Source: Zhengitettix transpicula
Lineage: Eukaryota; Arthropoda; Insecta; Orthoptera; Tetrigidae
Assembly (NCBI GenBank): GCA_037074705.1
Contig: CM073591.1
Span: 77,358,532 to 77,422,531 of the forward strand
Reading direction: 5' to 3'
Length of the DNA: 64,000 nt
The first letter of the stretch is position 1. Each line of letters opens with the position of its first letter. Made by a program: the position numbers and the translations under genes. Below the pieces are notes generated by a model, which worked only from the letters and a program-made list of their open reading frames with translations, had not been told where the DNA came from and ran no database searches. Of this stretch, positions 50,175 to 62,847 are shown piece after piece.

Positions 50175-51170
50175 AGACAGCGACTTCCATAACCCTGAAT
50201 TTGACACTAATCTCGGTTTGCGCATTCTTCTTATGTAACGGCGTTTCACCTCCTTCCTCCCCGTCACCTCTTTGGGGTTGAAGAACAACTTAACCCATTA
50301 TTTAAAAATGCTAAAAATTATTCCACACGTTTAATTTGTATGCGGAACATACACATATAGATTTTTGACGGTGTCATTATAACTGGTTATTGCAGGTTAC
50401 CAGCTTCATTAACATTGTTATGCGTTGTCATGCCGTTGTTAATATTAGGCTTACAATGGCTAACGAGGCGGTCACGTCATTCCATTGCCAGTATAGGATA
50501 CAGATACTAACGACATTCCTAATAAAAACGATCACTTGCAGAAACATTTATAGATTTGTGCATTTTAAACTTTTTTTGAGAATTCTCAGTGGTGTTGTAT
50601 GAATAATTCAGGTAAAGTTGGGAAGTCATTACGAAAGGAATTTATTGCAACCTTTCCTTTTGTTTGAAGTCGATTAAGATAAACGTTCGTTCCTACTAAT
50701 CATGTCTATATCGGAGAAATATTTTTAATGTACTAATAAATACGTTCAAAGGTCGTTGTCAATGTACCAAGATTCGATTAGATTACATTTTCATTCATTC
50801 CATTAGTCCTCGGCTGAGGAAGTAAGATATGTTAAAATTACAAATAGTTGCTAGAAACTAATTTATGTTCACACAAAACACACAACTTTCGCTGTACAAT
50901 ATAACTAAGGATACGGTATAATATTTACAATTAATTGATGGTATTAAGAAAAATACACGGATCACAGAAAAATGGACGTAACATTACTAATACAGTAACA
51001 CATTCATCAAATTACAAATAGCCACTGAGTTTAATTCTGACATTCAACATGCCGGTTAAATTCAGTCCCTGGGTGGTGGGGAAGGAAGAGGGTGAATGGG
51101 AGTTACATAAATATAATGCGAAATTAACCGTGATTGGTGTTGAATCCGGGGTTATGGAAGCCGCTGAGTT
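50175..51170. repeat. Imperfect long inverted repeat
   Basis: The stretch 50178-50290 (GCGACTTCCATAACCCTGAA, TTCTTATGTAAC, CCTCCTTCCTCCCC) corresponds to the reverse complement of about 51055-51168 (GGGTGGTGGGGAAGGAAG, TTACATAAATA, CCGGGGTTATGGAAGCCGC). Roughly three quarters of bases match by eye. These are likely two old copies, in opposite orientation, of one unclassified repeat. Confidence 0.55.
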
Positions 51171-51850
51171 TAATTTTTTCATTCACCATGTCGGTTAAAC
51201 TAATTCAGTATACTATTTAAAGTATGCTTACAATTCTAAACCAAGGTTTTTAAACCAACGATTTATTCAGTATAAACAAAATGAATCATGCTTGCAACTG
51301 TGACATAATTTTTCTTGTTTTTTGCTCCCATTAATATAATGTGATGCTTTACTCAGGTCCTTAGAATAAAATACTCGTACCAGTTTTATGAGTGTTAGCC
51401 CGGTACGGAAATTGATAGTAAACAGGACATAATATTACTAGGGAAACTTCCACATTTTCTCTCCTGCCTTCCCCTTCCTCAAGAAGTGTATACACAAACT
51501 AATTTCCTCTCTTTTTGCAAATGAGAATGACATAATCGTTTTCTATTCATAATAGAATGAAGCACTACACTTTGTTTGGATTTAATCAACGATTAAGTTA
51601 TGCAATTACGTAGTTATTAGAAATTTCGAACATGGCTGCTGATAATGTTGCTGAGAAAGACTATCGTTCATTTCTCGCGAGACTGTCCTTATCTACCAAG
51701 TTTGTCAGAACTATAATATCTTACGCAACGCAGCGCAAGTCTTATTCATTCACGCTTTCCGAAGAAGCTACGTGCAAATCATCGTTAGTCTGCAAATTGT
51801 CTCCCACTTAAAACACCCAACGGTGCAGGACCTTCGCCAGTAAACAGAAC

Positions 51851-54800
51851 ATGGCAGCCATGAAAGTAGCAGTGGTAAGTGTGAAAGAGCTTTATCAGTT
51901 TTGAGTATTGCAGTAACTTTCGCGATATCAGAATTTTTATTTAGTTTCGAACACTGTGCAGATTTGAACGAAAAGCACGGAGTTTTGCCTGATTAGTTAT
52001 GTATTACTATTGAATCTAGAATTTCTCTTTTCACTCATCAAAACAATTCCCAAAATATGAAATAATTTGTTTATATATAAGATTTAAATTCCTTCATTAC
52101 AGTGGGAATAAAATAACGACATAAATTGGAATGTTATGAAGTAACTTACGAATCCGTTTTTGGTAACCACGGGTCAAAGTAAAACTAAAACAACAATTGT
52201 TTACGGATTTTTTACTAGGCGCGGCTTATTCATGTTAATCGAAATCGATAGGAAATACGCCGCCTTCTTATCTCATGTTTCTGTTTTTGATTATGGCGTA
52301 AGTTCGCTGAGCTTGAAAGAGAGAATACGAGTGACATTGTTATTGAATATAAGATTTTAAATTATTTTAATTTAATACACAACTTTATAGCTTTTATTTA
52401 ATTTGTTTTAATTAACATAATATATTCATATACTATAAAATAATATATATATATATATATATTCAAAGAATTGATTAAAAATAGAATAATTAATAATGCA
52501 TATAAATTTACAAAACAGTGCTACGGCAATTAATTTAAATAAGATTTTTAATTTTTATCCCAGGGCGTTTTATCGGCCCTCATGAAAAGTATAGAATTAT
52601 AATAAAATATCAAATTTACAGAAAAATTGTTTAGTTAAAATTACAGAAACATTACATGAAATGAAATTTGGCAGCACTGCAATTATGCTAAGTTTGCACA
52701 ATATTAAAGAGACAATTAAATTATGTTTTTAATGCTTAAATTTGAATGAAACAATTTAAGTGCAAAAAGTTACATCGCCTCCATATTAAACTGAAATTTG
52801 ACATTGTTTATTCTCATTTCAGCCATGGACGCTGTTGGAGAAGGTCAAAAAAATTTCACTTGAATTTTTTTATTAAAATTTAATCATTTATGACATGTCT
52901 TAATTGTTTCTTTAATAATGTGTATTATATATAATTTATTTGTTTGGTATTCAACATTTTACTGTTTTTTCATAATATTTCTCAAATAATTTTTAGATAC
53001 GTCTGAAAAGGCACTTAACCAAAGGGAAGAAACGTTAGGATGTATTTTAGTTAATATATTGTAATAAAAATTTAATTACAAATGGCTGTGACTAAATAAA
53101 AAAACTATTACGTGAAAACTACAAACAATATTTATTAACAATTTTTAAATACACAATAATATTTGGGATCTCAGGGTCTTAAACTGGGTTTGATAAATGG
53201 GTGAATTTATACAATCAAATTACATTTAGCTTTTATGGAAGTTAATGCGTCTGAAACATAGACGAACTTTGTTGTGGAAGAAAATAACACTACAGATTGA
53301 ATTTAAATGTAATAATTAAATAATTAAAAATTAAAGAACGATCTGACTTTTATCTTTTAAAAGTGGTTTACAATATGATTTTAAAGTTTTCTACTTACGG
53401 CCGCCCAGGTCTCATTTTAGGTTTTTAGTGCACAAAATTTGGGGATATCACTGATTCTAGTACTCACAGGCTTTAAATGTCAAAAATTTTAATTGGCGTA
53501 GTTTGTTAGTTGGTCTAACAAACATTAGTAGGTTCTCGATGCTTAACTGCAACCTGGATTTGCAGATCTCGTAGCCTTAGTTGGATTTGGTCTATGGCCA
53601 GCAGGTTGAATTTCCGCTCTGCCACCGATTACGACGTTAATTTCACTCTCTCCTTCCCTACTGAAGATTGTTTTACTTTTCAATATCTTAGAGCATGTTT
53701 GTAACTGCTATCAAACTGTTCTATTTGCAGTCCGCTGCCCGACTGTAAAACTTTTGTAAATTAAACTTTGCTGGTCTTTATGCCTCGCTGTTCATTGCCC
53801 GACTGAAGATTGCTTTCGAACTGTTCGCTGTCCGCTGCCCAACTAACTGTCCGTTCGTCTCGTAGATTTTGAGCGCGTAAAATTCTCAGCCGATTGACAA
53901 CAATACATTCTTTGCCTTGCCGCCTTGTTGCGGCGTCCGCTCTATATCCTCTAATAATGAGTCCTCTACAATCCAACTTTTCAATTAGAACAATGTCTTA
54001 ATTACTAATTACTACAATATGTAACTGTTAATGTTTATAAAATAAATATTCTGGCTGTTGGTCTGTTTCGACTAATTGTATATTTAATATAAGAAAGATA
54101 TAAGTTCGAGTTTTAATTATACTAAACTTGTGAATCAAATTTAAAAGTTAAAAACAATGAAAACGATCCGATTTATCTTAATCGTAAACTTGTAGACATA
54201 TTATTATGCGAAATTATTATTAATGGCCACATAAGTCGAGAAAATATATTTTAATGAAAAACTACTAATTTTACATATAAATTTTTTTTATTTAAACTAG
54301 GACGTTTCGACCTAAAAGCAGGCCGTCTTCAGATGATAACGATAAATAGTTAGAAGAAATTTTACGTTAAATGATTAATTATTTACATTTTGATGTGATG
54401 GCGTATAAACACCAAATATAAACTTAATTCAAATTACATTTACAATCAATTAAATGTCAATTTTAGAGATGAAAATACGAAGTATGTAATTTACAATCAA
54501 CATCAAATAAGTGCAATTTATCATAAATATTAAAAAATAGATTTTAAATTTAGTGTACATTAATAATAATATTTAAGATTGTCAGATAATTTTCAATAAT
54601 ATTATGTGGTTAGTTTGACCGCCACTCAAGGTAATTTGATTTCCTTTAAGACACCAGATTTAACAAAAAAATTCTTACTATTAAATGCTCTACAAACAGA
54701 GATATATGTCATGATGAATCACGACTTGGAATTTTCGTTTATAAAACAATAATATGCTATGCATATAAGTGTTTCATGGCCAATAATTTTTTGAATTAAA

Positions 54801-57800
54801 ATAATGAGATAAGTCTCAACCAGAGTTACATATCTGTTATAAATATTCCTTCTTCAATTTGGGTTAGTTATTGTAATCCAGCAGGTCGACAGTTACGCAA
54901 TACCTCAAATAAATGCAGAATTAAGTCAAATATAATTTTAAATATTATTTTGCTTCTCCTAAACGTTTATATGTAGAGAAAATGTGAATTGAACCGAGAC
55001 ACGAAATCAATTTCTCAACATGATAATACCTATGGTAGAATCATAATGTAGATATTGGAGTTGAGAGAAGTCGGACCTTATCTCTGGTAAAATAAGATAT
55101 TTATAGGATTTATCTGTTATCCTGAAGTGTGTTATCAAAATTCCATTATGATAAAAGATTCATGCAACGAAGTAGTTACTATGTAGCTCATATTTACTTA
55201 ACTTAGAGACACTATCAGTGATTGACAACTGCCAAAATAAACAGAGCTTTAAATTCAATCTTAATATTCCTAGCAATCTACTAACTTAACTGATTGAAAA
55301 TCGAGCTTAAATATTATTAATATCACAAGTAAGCTGATTTAATAAACTTTATCTTTAAAGGTAACTGGAGCCAATAAAGGCATTGGATATGGAATTGTTA
55401 AGGGGTTGTGCCAACAGTTTGACGGCGTCGTGTATCTCACTGCAAGAAATCCTTCACTGGGAGAAGCAGCTGTCAAACAACTGAATAAGGTGAGTAGTTT
55501 TGACTACCGAATACGTAAAATTTCATGTATAAAATACGTATTTTAAACAATTTGGTTCTCGAAAGTTGAATTAAATCAGACAACTTTTATCTGCTTGACT
55601 CCGTTTACCTTCTGACAGAAAACAAAATGTAAAATATTTTTGTCCATACAGATTTGAATGAATATAGTATTTCCATTTAATGCATTAGTAGATCAGAAGC
55701 CGGTGTGATCTATTCTGCTGCCTGTCTGTGAGACATGCTGATTTTATTCCCTACATACACGAAGACGGTTGAATGGATTTCGATAAAACTTTATGTTGTT
55801 ATACAGAATCGTAAGAAGGATCTTAACAATATCAGTCATATTAAGACAAAACCTAATTTTAATTTCATGCACATTGATTTTGTTCGCTTTCCAGAAAAAA
55901 AACGCCGGAAGTATTTTCTTTGAACTAACTTTAATTGCTATCTGCTAAAGACATATATAAAAAACAAAAACGTTTATATATCTCTTTGCTATCTACTATT
56001 TTAATAAGGTTCAAGATGGCGGCTTAAAGTCTTATTCCTTACTTTTAAAGGAAAAGAATAAAATGGAATCAGCAAAGTTTATTCAATCGACTAAAATGAA
56101 CTCTGTTTACACTTAGTTAAACTTATACAGTTCCTCCTCTGTTTGCACGGTTCGAAATTTCACTATTTCTAATCCTATTCCTTAGTTAGTCTCTAACACT
56201 AGGGTACACAACTCATATTTCCACAGTGGCACCCGACCTGTCGTGCTTTCTTTACCTCGCATGCTACGTGCGCAGCTAAATACCGCCCTTATAACCAGTT
56301 TAATTGATAAGCTAATAAAAATTTAATGGATTATATGCATATGAATGTATTAGGGTTAAAGTTTGAAAGCCCGACATGAATTAAAAATAAAGTTTAATGT
56401 TTATATTCAATTATAACACAGAAATACCTGTAAAAAGCTTTTAAGAAAAAGTGCCAAACACTCCAATTTTGCAAGAGCGAAATAAAACAATATTTTTGCT
56501 TGAGTAACAGTTCATTTTTTAAGTCAGTGGAAAATTATTAATACTACTATATACCAAATTGAACACAGCATAATATATTTATTCTAATTTAAAAATCAGG
56601 TCTAGAGTCAACAGTGTGATTTAGGAATCGAGTAAGACTAAAACATGAATAAATTTTTTAATCGTTTCGTCAATGCAGATCGATTTTAGCTCGATTAAGT
56701 TAACCCCTTACAATAAGTATTTCCCCATCTCAAAAGGATATGTTATTTAAAGTATGTACGAGATAGGTGTAAAAAACAATATTTTTTCGTCACTCCCCGT
56801 CGTACAATTTCGTACCGAACTTCATTAAAAATCAGATTCAATAATGCAATTCTTATTTGAATTTTTATGTCGTCCAATCACATCTTACTTAAGTTTTGAA
56901 AATTTTATTCTAACACAGCTGCGTCCGGATTCGCGTTACGTCTCTTATTGTACCAAATAGCTAAAGGATATATTATTTTATTTATTTAGTTTCATATTTG
57001 AACAGCAATATCGCTAACGATTCATTGCACGTGGAACGTTTATTGTACTGTATTTGTTCTTTACAGCTCGGCTTCAACCCGAAATTCCATCAATTGGATA
57101 TTACTGATCAGAAAAGCATCGACACATTCAAAAACTACTTGCGAACGGAACATGGCGGAATCGACGTGCTGGTAAACAATGCCGCTATAGCATACAAGGT
57201 TTGTAGCAGTATTTTTCCTAAATTAAAAACACACAAACGATGAGCTACTTCTGAAGTCTCAATAATGTTTTGCAGAATGCCGCTACCGAGCCATTTGGTG
57301 AACAAGCTGAAAATTCCATTAAAGTAAATTACTTTGGGCTTTTGAATGTTTGCAACAGTTTGTTTTCAATTCTGCGTCCGAATGCTCGTGTTGTATATTT
57401 ATCAAGCTACGCTGCAAGCTTGACGAGAATTCCGGGAGAAAATGTGAAAAAGCAATTGGCAAACCCAAATCTCACTACGGAGCAATTGACAGCCCTGATG
57501 AACCATTTCGTTGAGTAAGTATATAAACAATCTAAATTTAATTAATCCTTATAGAAACAAAAGAAATGACTATGGAAATAAATTTATGTATAGATGTATA
57601 TAATTGAAATTGCATGTAAATAGTCTTGTTAAGTAACTTTGGAATTATTATTTAACATAATTCACTGAGACAAAAAAATCAATTTAGCTAGTTCAAGATT
57701 GCGTTTTTGGACGCAAAAAGTAGGTGAAGGTTTACAAATATATATATTTAGTTCTATGACTTACTGTATAGACGAAAAATTGGTACATAGCTTTAAGTTA

Positions 57801-58319
57801 TTCTCAGGGACTCCATTTTAGCTATTGTATGTACGCGTTGTATATGAGAAAAACCACAGTTAATAAAATTATCTCCAGTTTCATGATCAACTGACGGAGT
57901 AGACCGCTCTTTCTGGTCAAGAAAAAGACATTACTTAATGCATTATGAGATAGTTACAAGTGGTTCTTTGTTCGGTACGCCACCGAATATATTCAGAATT
58001 TTAAATATACTTTCACGCTCATTAAAAGAGGCTCCGTTACCACAAATGTTGGAATGGGTCTCCATGACCCATACGTTAAGATCTCATGGCTGTTTTAAGT
58101 AAAAACTATACAAATTCAAGAAGACGGGAGACAATAAATGTGACTTTCGTGGCCAAAAAATTGTTCTATTGAGATGCGTAGAATCATCAACGCCGAATAA
58201 TTGCAGACTATATGAAAGAATGAATTCCAACAGAAAACATGGGAAACCTTCAACTGAAATAAGAAGAAAATTGGAGGCATATTAAAAATTATGCAAACGA
58301 AGTTCTAAAAGCAAAGACA

Positions 58320-58412
<93 letters not shown>

Positions 58413-61400
58413 AACGATGGATATATTGAGAAAGAGAGAGAACTATTGCAAAAGAGTACAGACAAAATACAGCTTATTCCTTTAAATATTAACGTAATTA
58501 ATGTATTCTTAGGCAAACGAGGAAATTGTTTTGCTACTCAAGCTTCAAGTTGATCATATTCTTCTCGCACTTGCAACCAGTTTACAATCAAACTGCAATT
58601 TCTTACTGCACACGAGAGCGACTTATTCTGGACCATTCGGATACAAGAATTCATGGCAAATAAGAAAAATCTAAGTTGGATAATAAAAAGTTTTATTTAA
58701 TATTTAATGAGTTCAATTTACATGGAAAATTTTTAGAGTAAATAAAACTCACAAAGTTTCGTTCGGATATTTGAGACTTCATCACCAGAGAGAAATAAAT
58801 ACTTGCAAAACTTTGGAACATTCAGATATTTATTAAAATTAAACAGGAGCGAAACTTCTCCCAATTTTTATACTTAGCCACAACTAGGCTACGTAAATTT
58901 AACTGTGATGTACTTTCTTACTGCAATGTCCGTATGTAAGAAGGTCCAAATTGTATATGTATCAATAATATTTAAATTTACTTACCTGTGGTTATTTATG
59001 AAAGTTGGGAGAAATATCCAAATATCTGGACGAAACGTTGTGTGTTTTATTAATGCTTAAAAATTTCAATGTTAATGTAACTCATTAAATGTAATTTCTA
59101 TTGACTAACTTAGATTAGTCCGTAGAGTGGCCATGATTTATGATATTAATGTATGAACTGTCAGATAAATTTTAATTCTTTGTATATGATCCAGATCCAC
59201 TTATAAGACGTTCTATTTTACGCGCAACCATTCAACTCAACTATTTTGTGACTGGGGAAAAGGATCGCACGCAAACAGTTGTTGCATGATTTGGAATCGG
59301 CTGAGTTTAGGGTGCCTCGTGTGTGGTCTGTGTAACTGTTTTGCAAAGTAGTTGCTCTGTGTGCGAAGGACATACTATTTACAAACTAAAAAAAAATGGA
59401 TTTGTTGCCCACTTACTTTGACAGTCTACTATTGCCTTCAAATCAACGACACGAACTTTTTATATCGTAAACGTTCTTTCGTGTGTATTAGGTCTTATTA
59501 ATATAGTAAAAATTTATTCCGCCGTATGTACAAGAATGAAACCATAGTTACTCGAGTAATACAGGTTTTTAAACGAAGACTACAAAAATATATTTGATCC
59601 CAGATATATTTGCAGTATCTATAACAATACTAATATTATTAAATGGTTTTATATGTCATACTAAACACATTTACTGTTATTCCCTTTTTTCTAGAGAAGC
59701 AAAGAAAGGTGAGCACGAGAGATTTGGTTGGCCGAACTCAGCTTATTCCGTGTCTAAAATAGGAGGCACTGCATTAACGTTTATCCATCAACGGGCTTTT
59801 GATGAAATCAACAGGAAGGACATACTCGTTAACGCCGTATCTCCAGGATATTGTGATACTGATATGACTAGTCACAAAGGACCAATGACTATTGAGCAAG
59901 GTAATGACTCGCCAAAATTTATCTTCCCAATTAATACTCCTCTAATTGTGATTTTAAAACATTTCATTTCTCAAAGAAGAGGTTTAAGATAAAATTCGTT
60001 GCATTCCGAGGTAATAAATTCAACGGTAATTGTATTGTTCAGGTTCTCTGCCTTTAGATCCATAAAGTTTTTATTTTTTCTTGTGTCAGTGGTGGCTGGT
60101 GCATGTGTGGTTTAGTGTTACAGACCACTTTTGGAAGAATTAATATTTCTTAAGTTTTATAACCTTTATAAATATTGTGTTTTAACCGTGCGAATTTCTG
60201 TTTCAATTTACATTAAACTACCCGCCTTGCGGTGCATTCGCTCCCGCTAAAGGAGCTAGCTGGCTGCTACGCCTGGGAACAGTATCGCCGTGTGGAACTA
60301 GAAATTCTCTAGAAATTCTATTTGACCCCTACACTAACCGTAAAATTCAACAAACTGCTGCTCTGGGCGCTGGGCAGTCATTCCTGGCTTGTTCCTAAAA
60401 TTAACTATATTTAAAATATATGCGATGACGGGGCTGAGATTTGCTGTGGGGACGCACCTCCACCTGTTTAGGAAGCAGCCGGCTGACTGTTCTAATAGGA
60501 ACAGTGTACAACTCTTACCGCATGCCCAAGACTAGTCACCCCGGGTCATTCACCTCTCAAAACTGACAGAATTGCCTAGAAAGAATAATGAATCCCCCAA
60601 AGTAGCGTTCTCCGTCTTTTTCGAGGAACCCGAGAACAGCTCCCACAGGCTTCCTTGATTGCTTACCTGTGAAAAACAAGAAGAATGATTTTTTTAGGGC
60701 CAAAGGCCCTTAAAGGTCGTGTTCCCTTGAAATTACGCACGGCCAAGCATGGGGTCTAGCACTTTCTACACCCCCTCTGCACGTGCTGTTAGTAAACTAA
60801 CTTGGGGAGCACAATGATTGGGGACTTGTGTTTGATCCGCACCTGAGGACATAATACCCTTTAATACGGTCATTCACGGAGATAGCTTGTGAGAGAGACA
60901 GAATGAAGAACGTAGGGCTGAGGGAAAAAAGTGCCGATAATTCGACCTGAAGGGTCTTCTTACCGGGAGAAAATCTCAGCGATAGTTCGATGGGTTGAAG
61001 GGCATAGTGAGCTAGAATACTTCTCTTGTGCGACCGCAACATGCATTTGGTTTGGTTGGAATGATTAAGTTGGTAGTTGGTTGTGAGTATCATGCACGTC
61101 GATCCTCTTCTCGTCGTAGATTCCCGATTTCCGTACACGTCCTGAAAAAGCCGTAAACAAGCGTGGTCAGATTTATTGTTTTGAGCCAATAATGGGGGGG
61201 GGGGGTCGGGGTGGTGGAGGAGGAGGTGTTTGGGGCGTTTGTGTTCTGTGACGCTGGTGTGGTCATAATTGCCCAGTCGCCTTATGATAGTGTTGTTTGA
61301 GAATTGTGTCTTGCTGTACAAGCGTACAGCATGTTTTCTGATAACGCCCATTAATGGTAGAATGTTTAATTCGCGGTGGACGTCTTTAGTTCGTGGCCTC

Positions 61401-62847
61401 CAAGGTGCTTTGGCGATGATTTTAAGTATCTTGATTTGTACAATCTGGAGGTTACGTAGATGTGACTTGGCTGCATAGACCCACACTGGTCCTGCGTACG
61501 TCGGAATGGGCCGTATAAGTCTTAAGTATAGGGCGCGGACAGTGGATGTGTTGAGGGTGCTTGTTCTGTTAAGCAAAGGGTATAGTTGTTTTAGTCTTAT
61601 GTTTGCTTTTCGAATGGTGTTCGTGGTATGGACCCTCCACGTCAGGGCCGGATCGAATAAGAATAATGAGGTGTAGACAGGCTATATATAGGATAATCTA
61701 CATAGTGGCCACTCCCCTCTTGTAGCATAGGAAAGGCGGTATGCGGAAAGGTAGAGTAAGGTAGCCATGGGTTAACTACGATCCCCAGGCTGTAGTTTTA
61801 AATGTACTACCCGGCAATTAACCTAAAAGTGATGCTGGGAAAACCATAGAAAAATTTGACTCACTTGATCTAGAAACTCTCTATTTGTAATTAATCAATG
61901 TTCTTATCTTTTGTTCCAGTTACTACTGTAGCAATTCAATATTTCAAAACGAATTAAAAACTGATAACTTTCGACTGTCTCGACTACAATACTTCACGAA
62001 CAATGTCAACTAACTTAAAATCCTCTCTCCTTCTTGTATTTATTAATTCCTCGGCTCTTAAAAACTGGGCGTTCTTCTACGTACACGGAATTAAATAAAA
62101 GTTTTTTTCTTCCTAATCGCAGATGGGCCTTGTCGCTAGTATTCTCTACGACGCTAATTAATTTTACTGACAACCAGCCTTCATTGCTAAGTTCGTGTGT
62201 TACTAGCAGTTTCTGTCTTCTTCGTTTATCAGCCATTGTTATCTCACTCAATGGTAATGGTAGAACATTCTTAATTATCTTTCGACAGTAAGGTTCTGAA
62301 ATTTTCTGGGTTACTCCGACCCTCCGCTGTCAATTATATTTATGCTTCTCATTAAGAAATCGTATCTTTTGTTCCATGCTTAAAGCATGTCGGAATTTAT
62401 TTCCAAAAATGATCAAGTAGACTACTGTTAATGCTATGAATACTCTGCTTTGAAATCGAACATAAAATGGACACTATTGGAAATGTTGGTGTTTTTATTC
62501 ACCGTCCAGTTGATTTTACCTTACCATTTCCGTTTTCGCGATTACCACTGCCTACTAAACTTATTTATACTAAAGTTTCAATATTTCAGAGGATGTAGTT
62601 TATCTACGACAACTTTGCGATTAAACTTTAAAATTACAAAATTCGTACGGCGGAGCTCTGTTTTTAATGAAGTTAAAATTGTTTACTCGTGTCGCTGTAA
62701 TGATATAGTTACGTTGTTGTAGGATCCGACGCTGCAATTTACTTAGCCTTGCTGCCTCCGGATGCAACATCACCACGTGGGAACTACGTGTGGAGCAACA
62801 GGGCAATTGTGGATTGGGTTAATGGACCGTACCCAACACCTTATTAA
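51851..62847 (+). CDS. CBR1-like carbonyl reductase (NADPH), SDR family
   Basis: This is a short-chain dehydrogenase/reductase of the carbonyl reductase 1 type, a soluble monomeric NADPH enzyme that reduces ketones and quinones. Exons are 51851-51874, 55361-55489, 57067-57198, 57276-57514, 59695-59900 and 62723-62847, with GT/AG borders and matching phases, giving 284 residues (human CBR1 277). The cofactor loop is TGANKGIG at 10-17. NNAAIA begins at 88. The catalytic Ser lies in LSSYAAS (138-139). The catalytic pair is Tyr192 and Lys196 in SAYSVSKIG. VSPGYCDTDM and YLALLPPDA mark the C-terminal half. NNAA replaces the more usual NNAG, a conservative change. The first exon encodes only MAAMKVAV and sits 3.5 kb upstream of exon 2. 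ATG 51851 has A at -3 and G at +4. Several CBR1-like paralogues exist in insects, so no exact symbol is given. Confidence 0.93.
53540..53990. repeat. GC-richer block with repeated CTGCCCGACTG motif
   Basis: It lies in intron 1 of the CBR1-like gene. Variants of (C)TGCCCGACTG(A/T)A occur near 53727, 53796 and 53837, with a related CCCTACTGAAGATTG near 53656. The composition contrasts with the AT-rich intron. It is perhaps part of an LTR or other mobile element with internal subrepeats. The 71-codon minus frame at 53761 is unsupported as a gene. Confidence 0.4.
58322..58410. repeat. Compound (TC)n(TA)n microsatellite
   Basis: About 18 TC units at 58322-58357 run directly into about 26 TA units ending at 58410, in intron 4 of the CBR1-like gene. 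Confidence 0.95.
58751..59052. repeat. Foldback element with CGAAACGTTGTG end
   Basis: CACAAAGTTTCGTTCGGATATTTG at the left is matched by the complement of CAAATATCTGGACGAAACGTTGTGTG at the right. Inside, AACTTCTCCCAATTTTTATA pairs imperfectly with ATTTATGAAAGTTGGGAGAA. It is a 300-base palindromic element in intron 4 of the CBR1-like gene. Confidence 0.6.
60420..60680 (-). repeat. Family A dispersed repeat, copy 6, 5' half
   Basis: The reverse complement shows AGTTTTGAGAGGTGAATG, GGGCATGCGGTAAGAGTTGT, ATTAGAACAGTCAGCCGGCTG and TCCCCACAGCAAATCTC, as in copy 2. The 3' half is absent here; a 3' half lies at 61690-61860 beyond the reverse transcriptase fragment. Confidence 0.65.
60797..61655 (-). 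pseudogene. Jockey-like LINE reverse transcriptase fragment
   Basis: The minus-strand frame reads a block ending LKQLYPLLNR, then RALYLRLIRPIPTYAGPVWV, AAKSHLRNLQIVQIKILKII, APWRPRTKDVHRELNI and a further KHAVRLYSK. This is the conserved thumb/C-terminal part of Jockey-clade non-LTR reverse transcriptases (YAxPVWGYAA...LQ..QNK.LR...APW). Homology extends upstream of the in-frame start to about 61655 (PALTWRVHTTNTIRKANIRL). The catalytic part of the enzyme is missing. The 259-codon frame drifts into unrelated sequence after about residue 130. It lies in the last intron of the CBR1-like gene. Confidence 0.8.
61690..61860 (-). repeat. Family A dispersed repeat, 3' half
   Basis: The reverse complement shows TTTTCCCAGCATCAC, CCATGGCTACCTTACTC, TTTCCGCATACCGC and TTTCCTATGCTACAAGAGGGG, then GTGGCCACTATGTAG, matching the end of copy 2. 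It directly abuts the upstream edge of the LINE fragment. Confidence 0.65.
62015..62236 (-). CDS. Small hypothetical ORF in CBR1-like intron 5
   Basis: An uninterrupted 73-codon minus-strand frame starts at an ATG in good context (AACAATGGC, 62236). It begins MADKRRRQKLLVTHELSNEG, is basic and ends with KYKKERGF. No family is recognised, and no membrane segment or signal peptide is seen. It could be a fragment of a mobile element, because both sides of this intron carry repeats. Only its length, start context and balanced composition argue for coding. Confidence 0.25.
   Translation of the reverse strand: MADKRRRQKLLVTHELSNEGWLSVKLISVVENTSDKAHLRLGRKKLLFNSVYVEERPVFKSRGINKYKKERGF

Larger units (their letters stand above)
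47753..51850. other. Spacer between the FHA-only and CBR1-like genes
   Basis: It holds a tRNA-like SINE head (48060-48124), the ACGTTGTGTGGTATTTAT motif (about 48421-48475), a 73-base tandem duplication (49084-49229) and a long inverted repeat (about 50175-51170). Short frames at 48127, 49151 and 50390 have no recognisable product. The CBR1-like promoter lies at the right edge, without a TATA box. Confidence 0.4.

Noticed and set aside
52815..52870. Extra exon candidate in CBR1-like intron 1 (TTCTCATTTCAG then CCATGGACGCTG)
   Set aside because: The acceptor looks good, but the frame stops after a dozen codons and the protein is already complete without it.
61269..61478. 69-codon plus-strand frame
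   Set aside because: It is antisense to the Jockey-like reverse transcriptase fragment.
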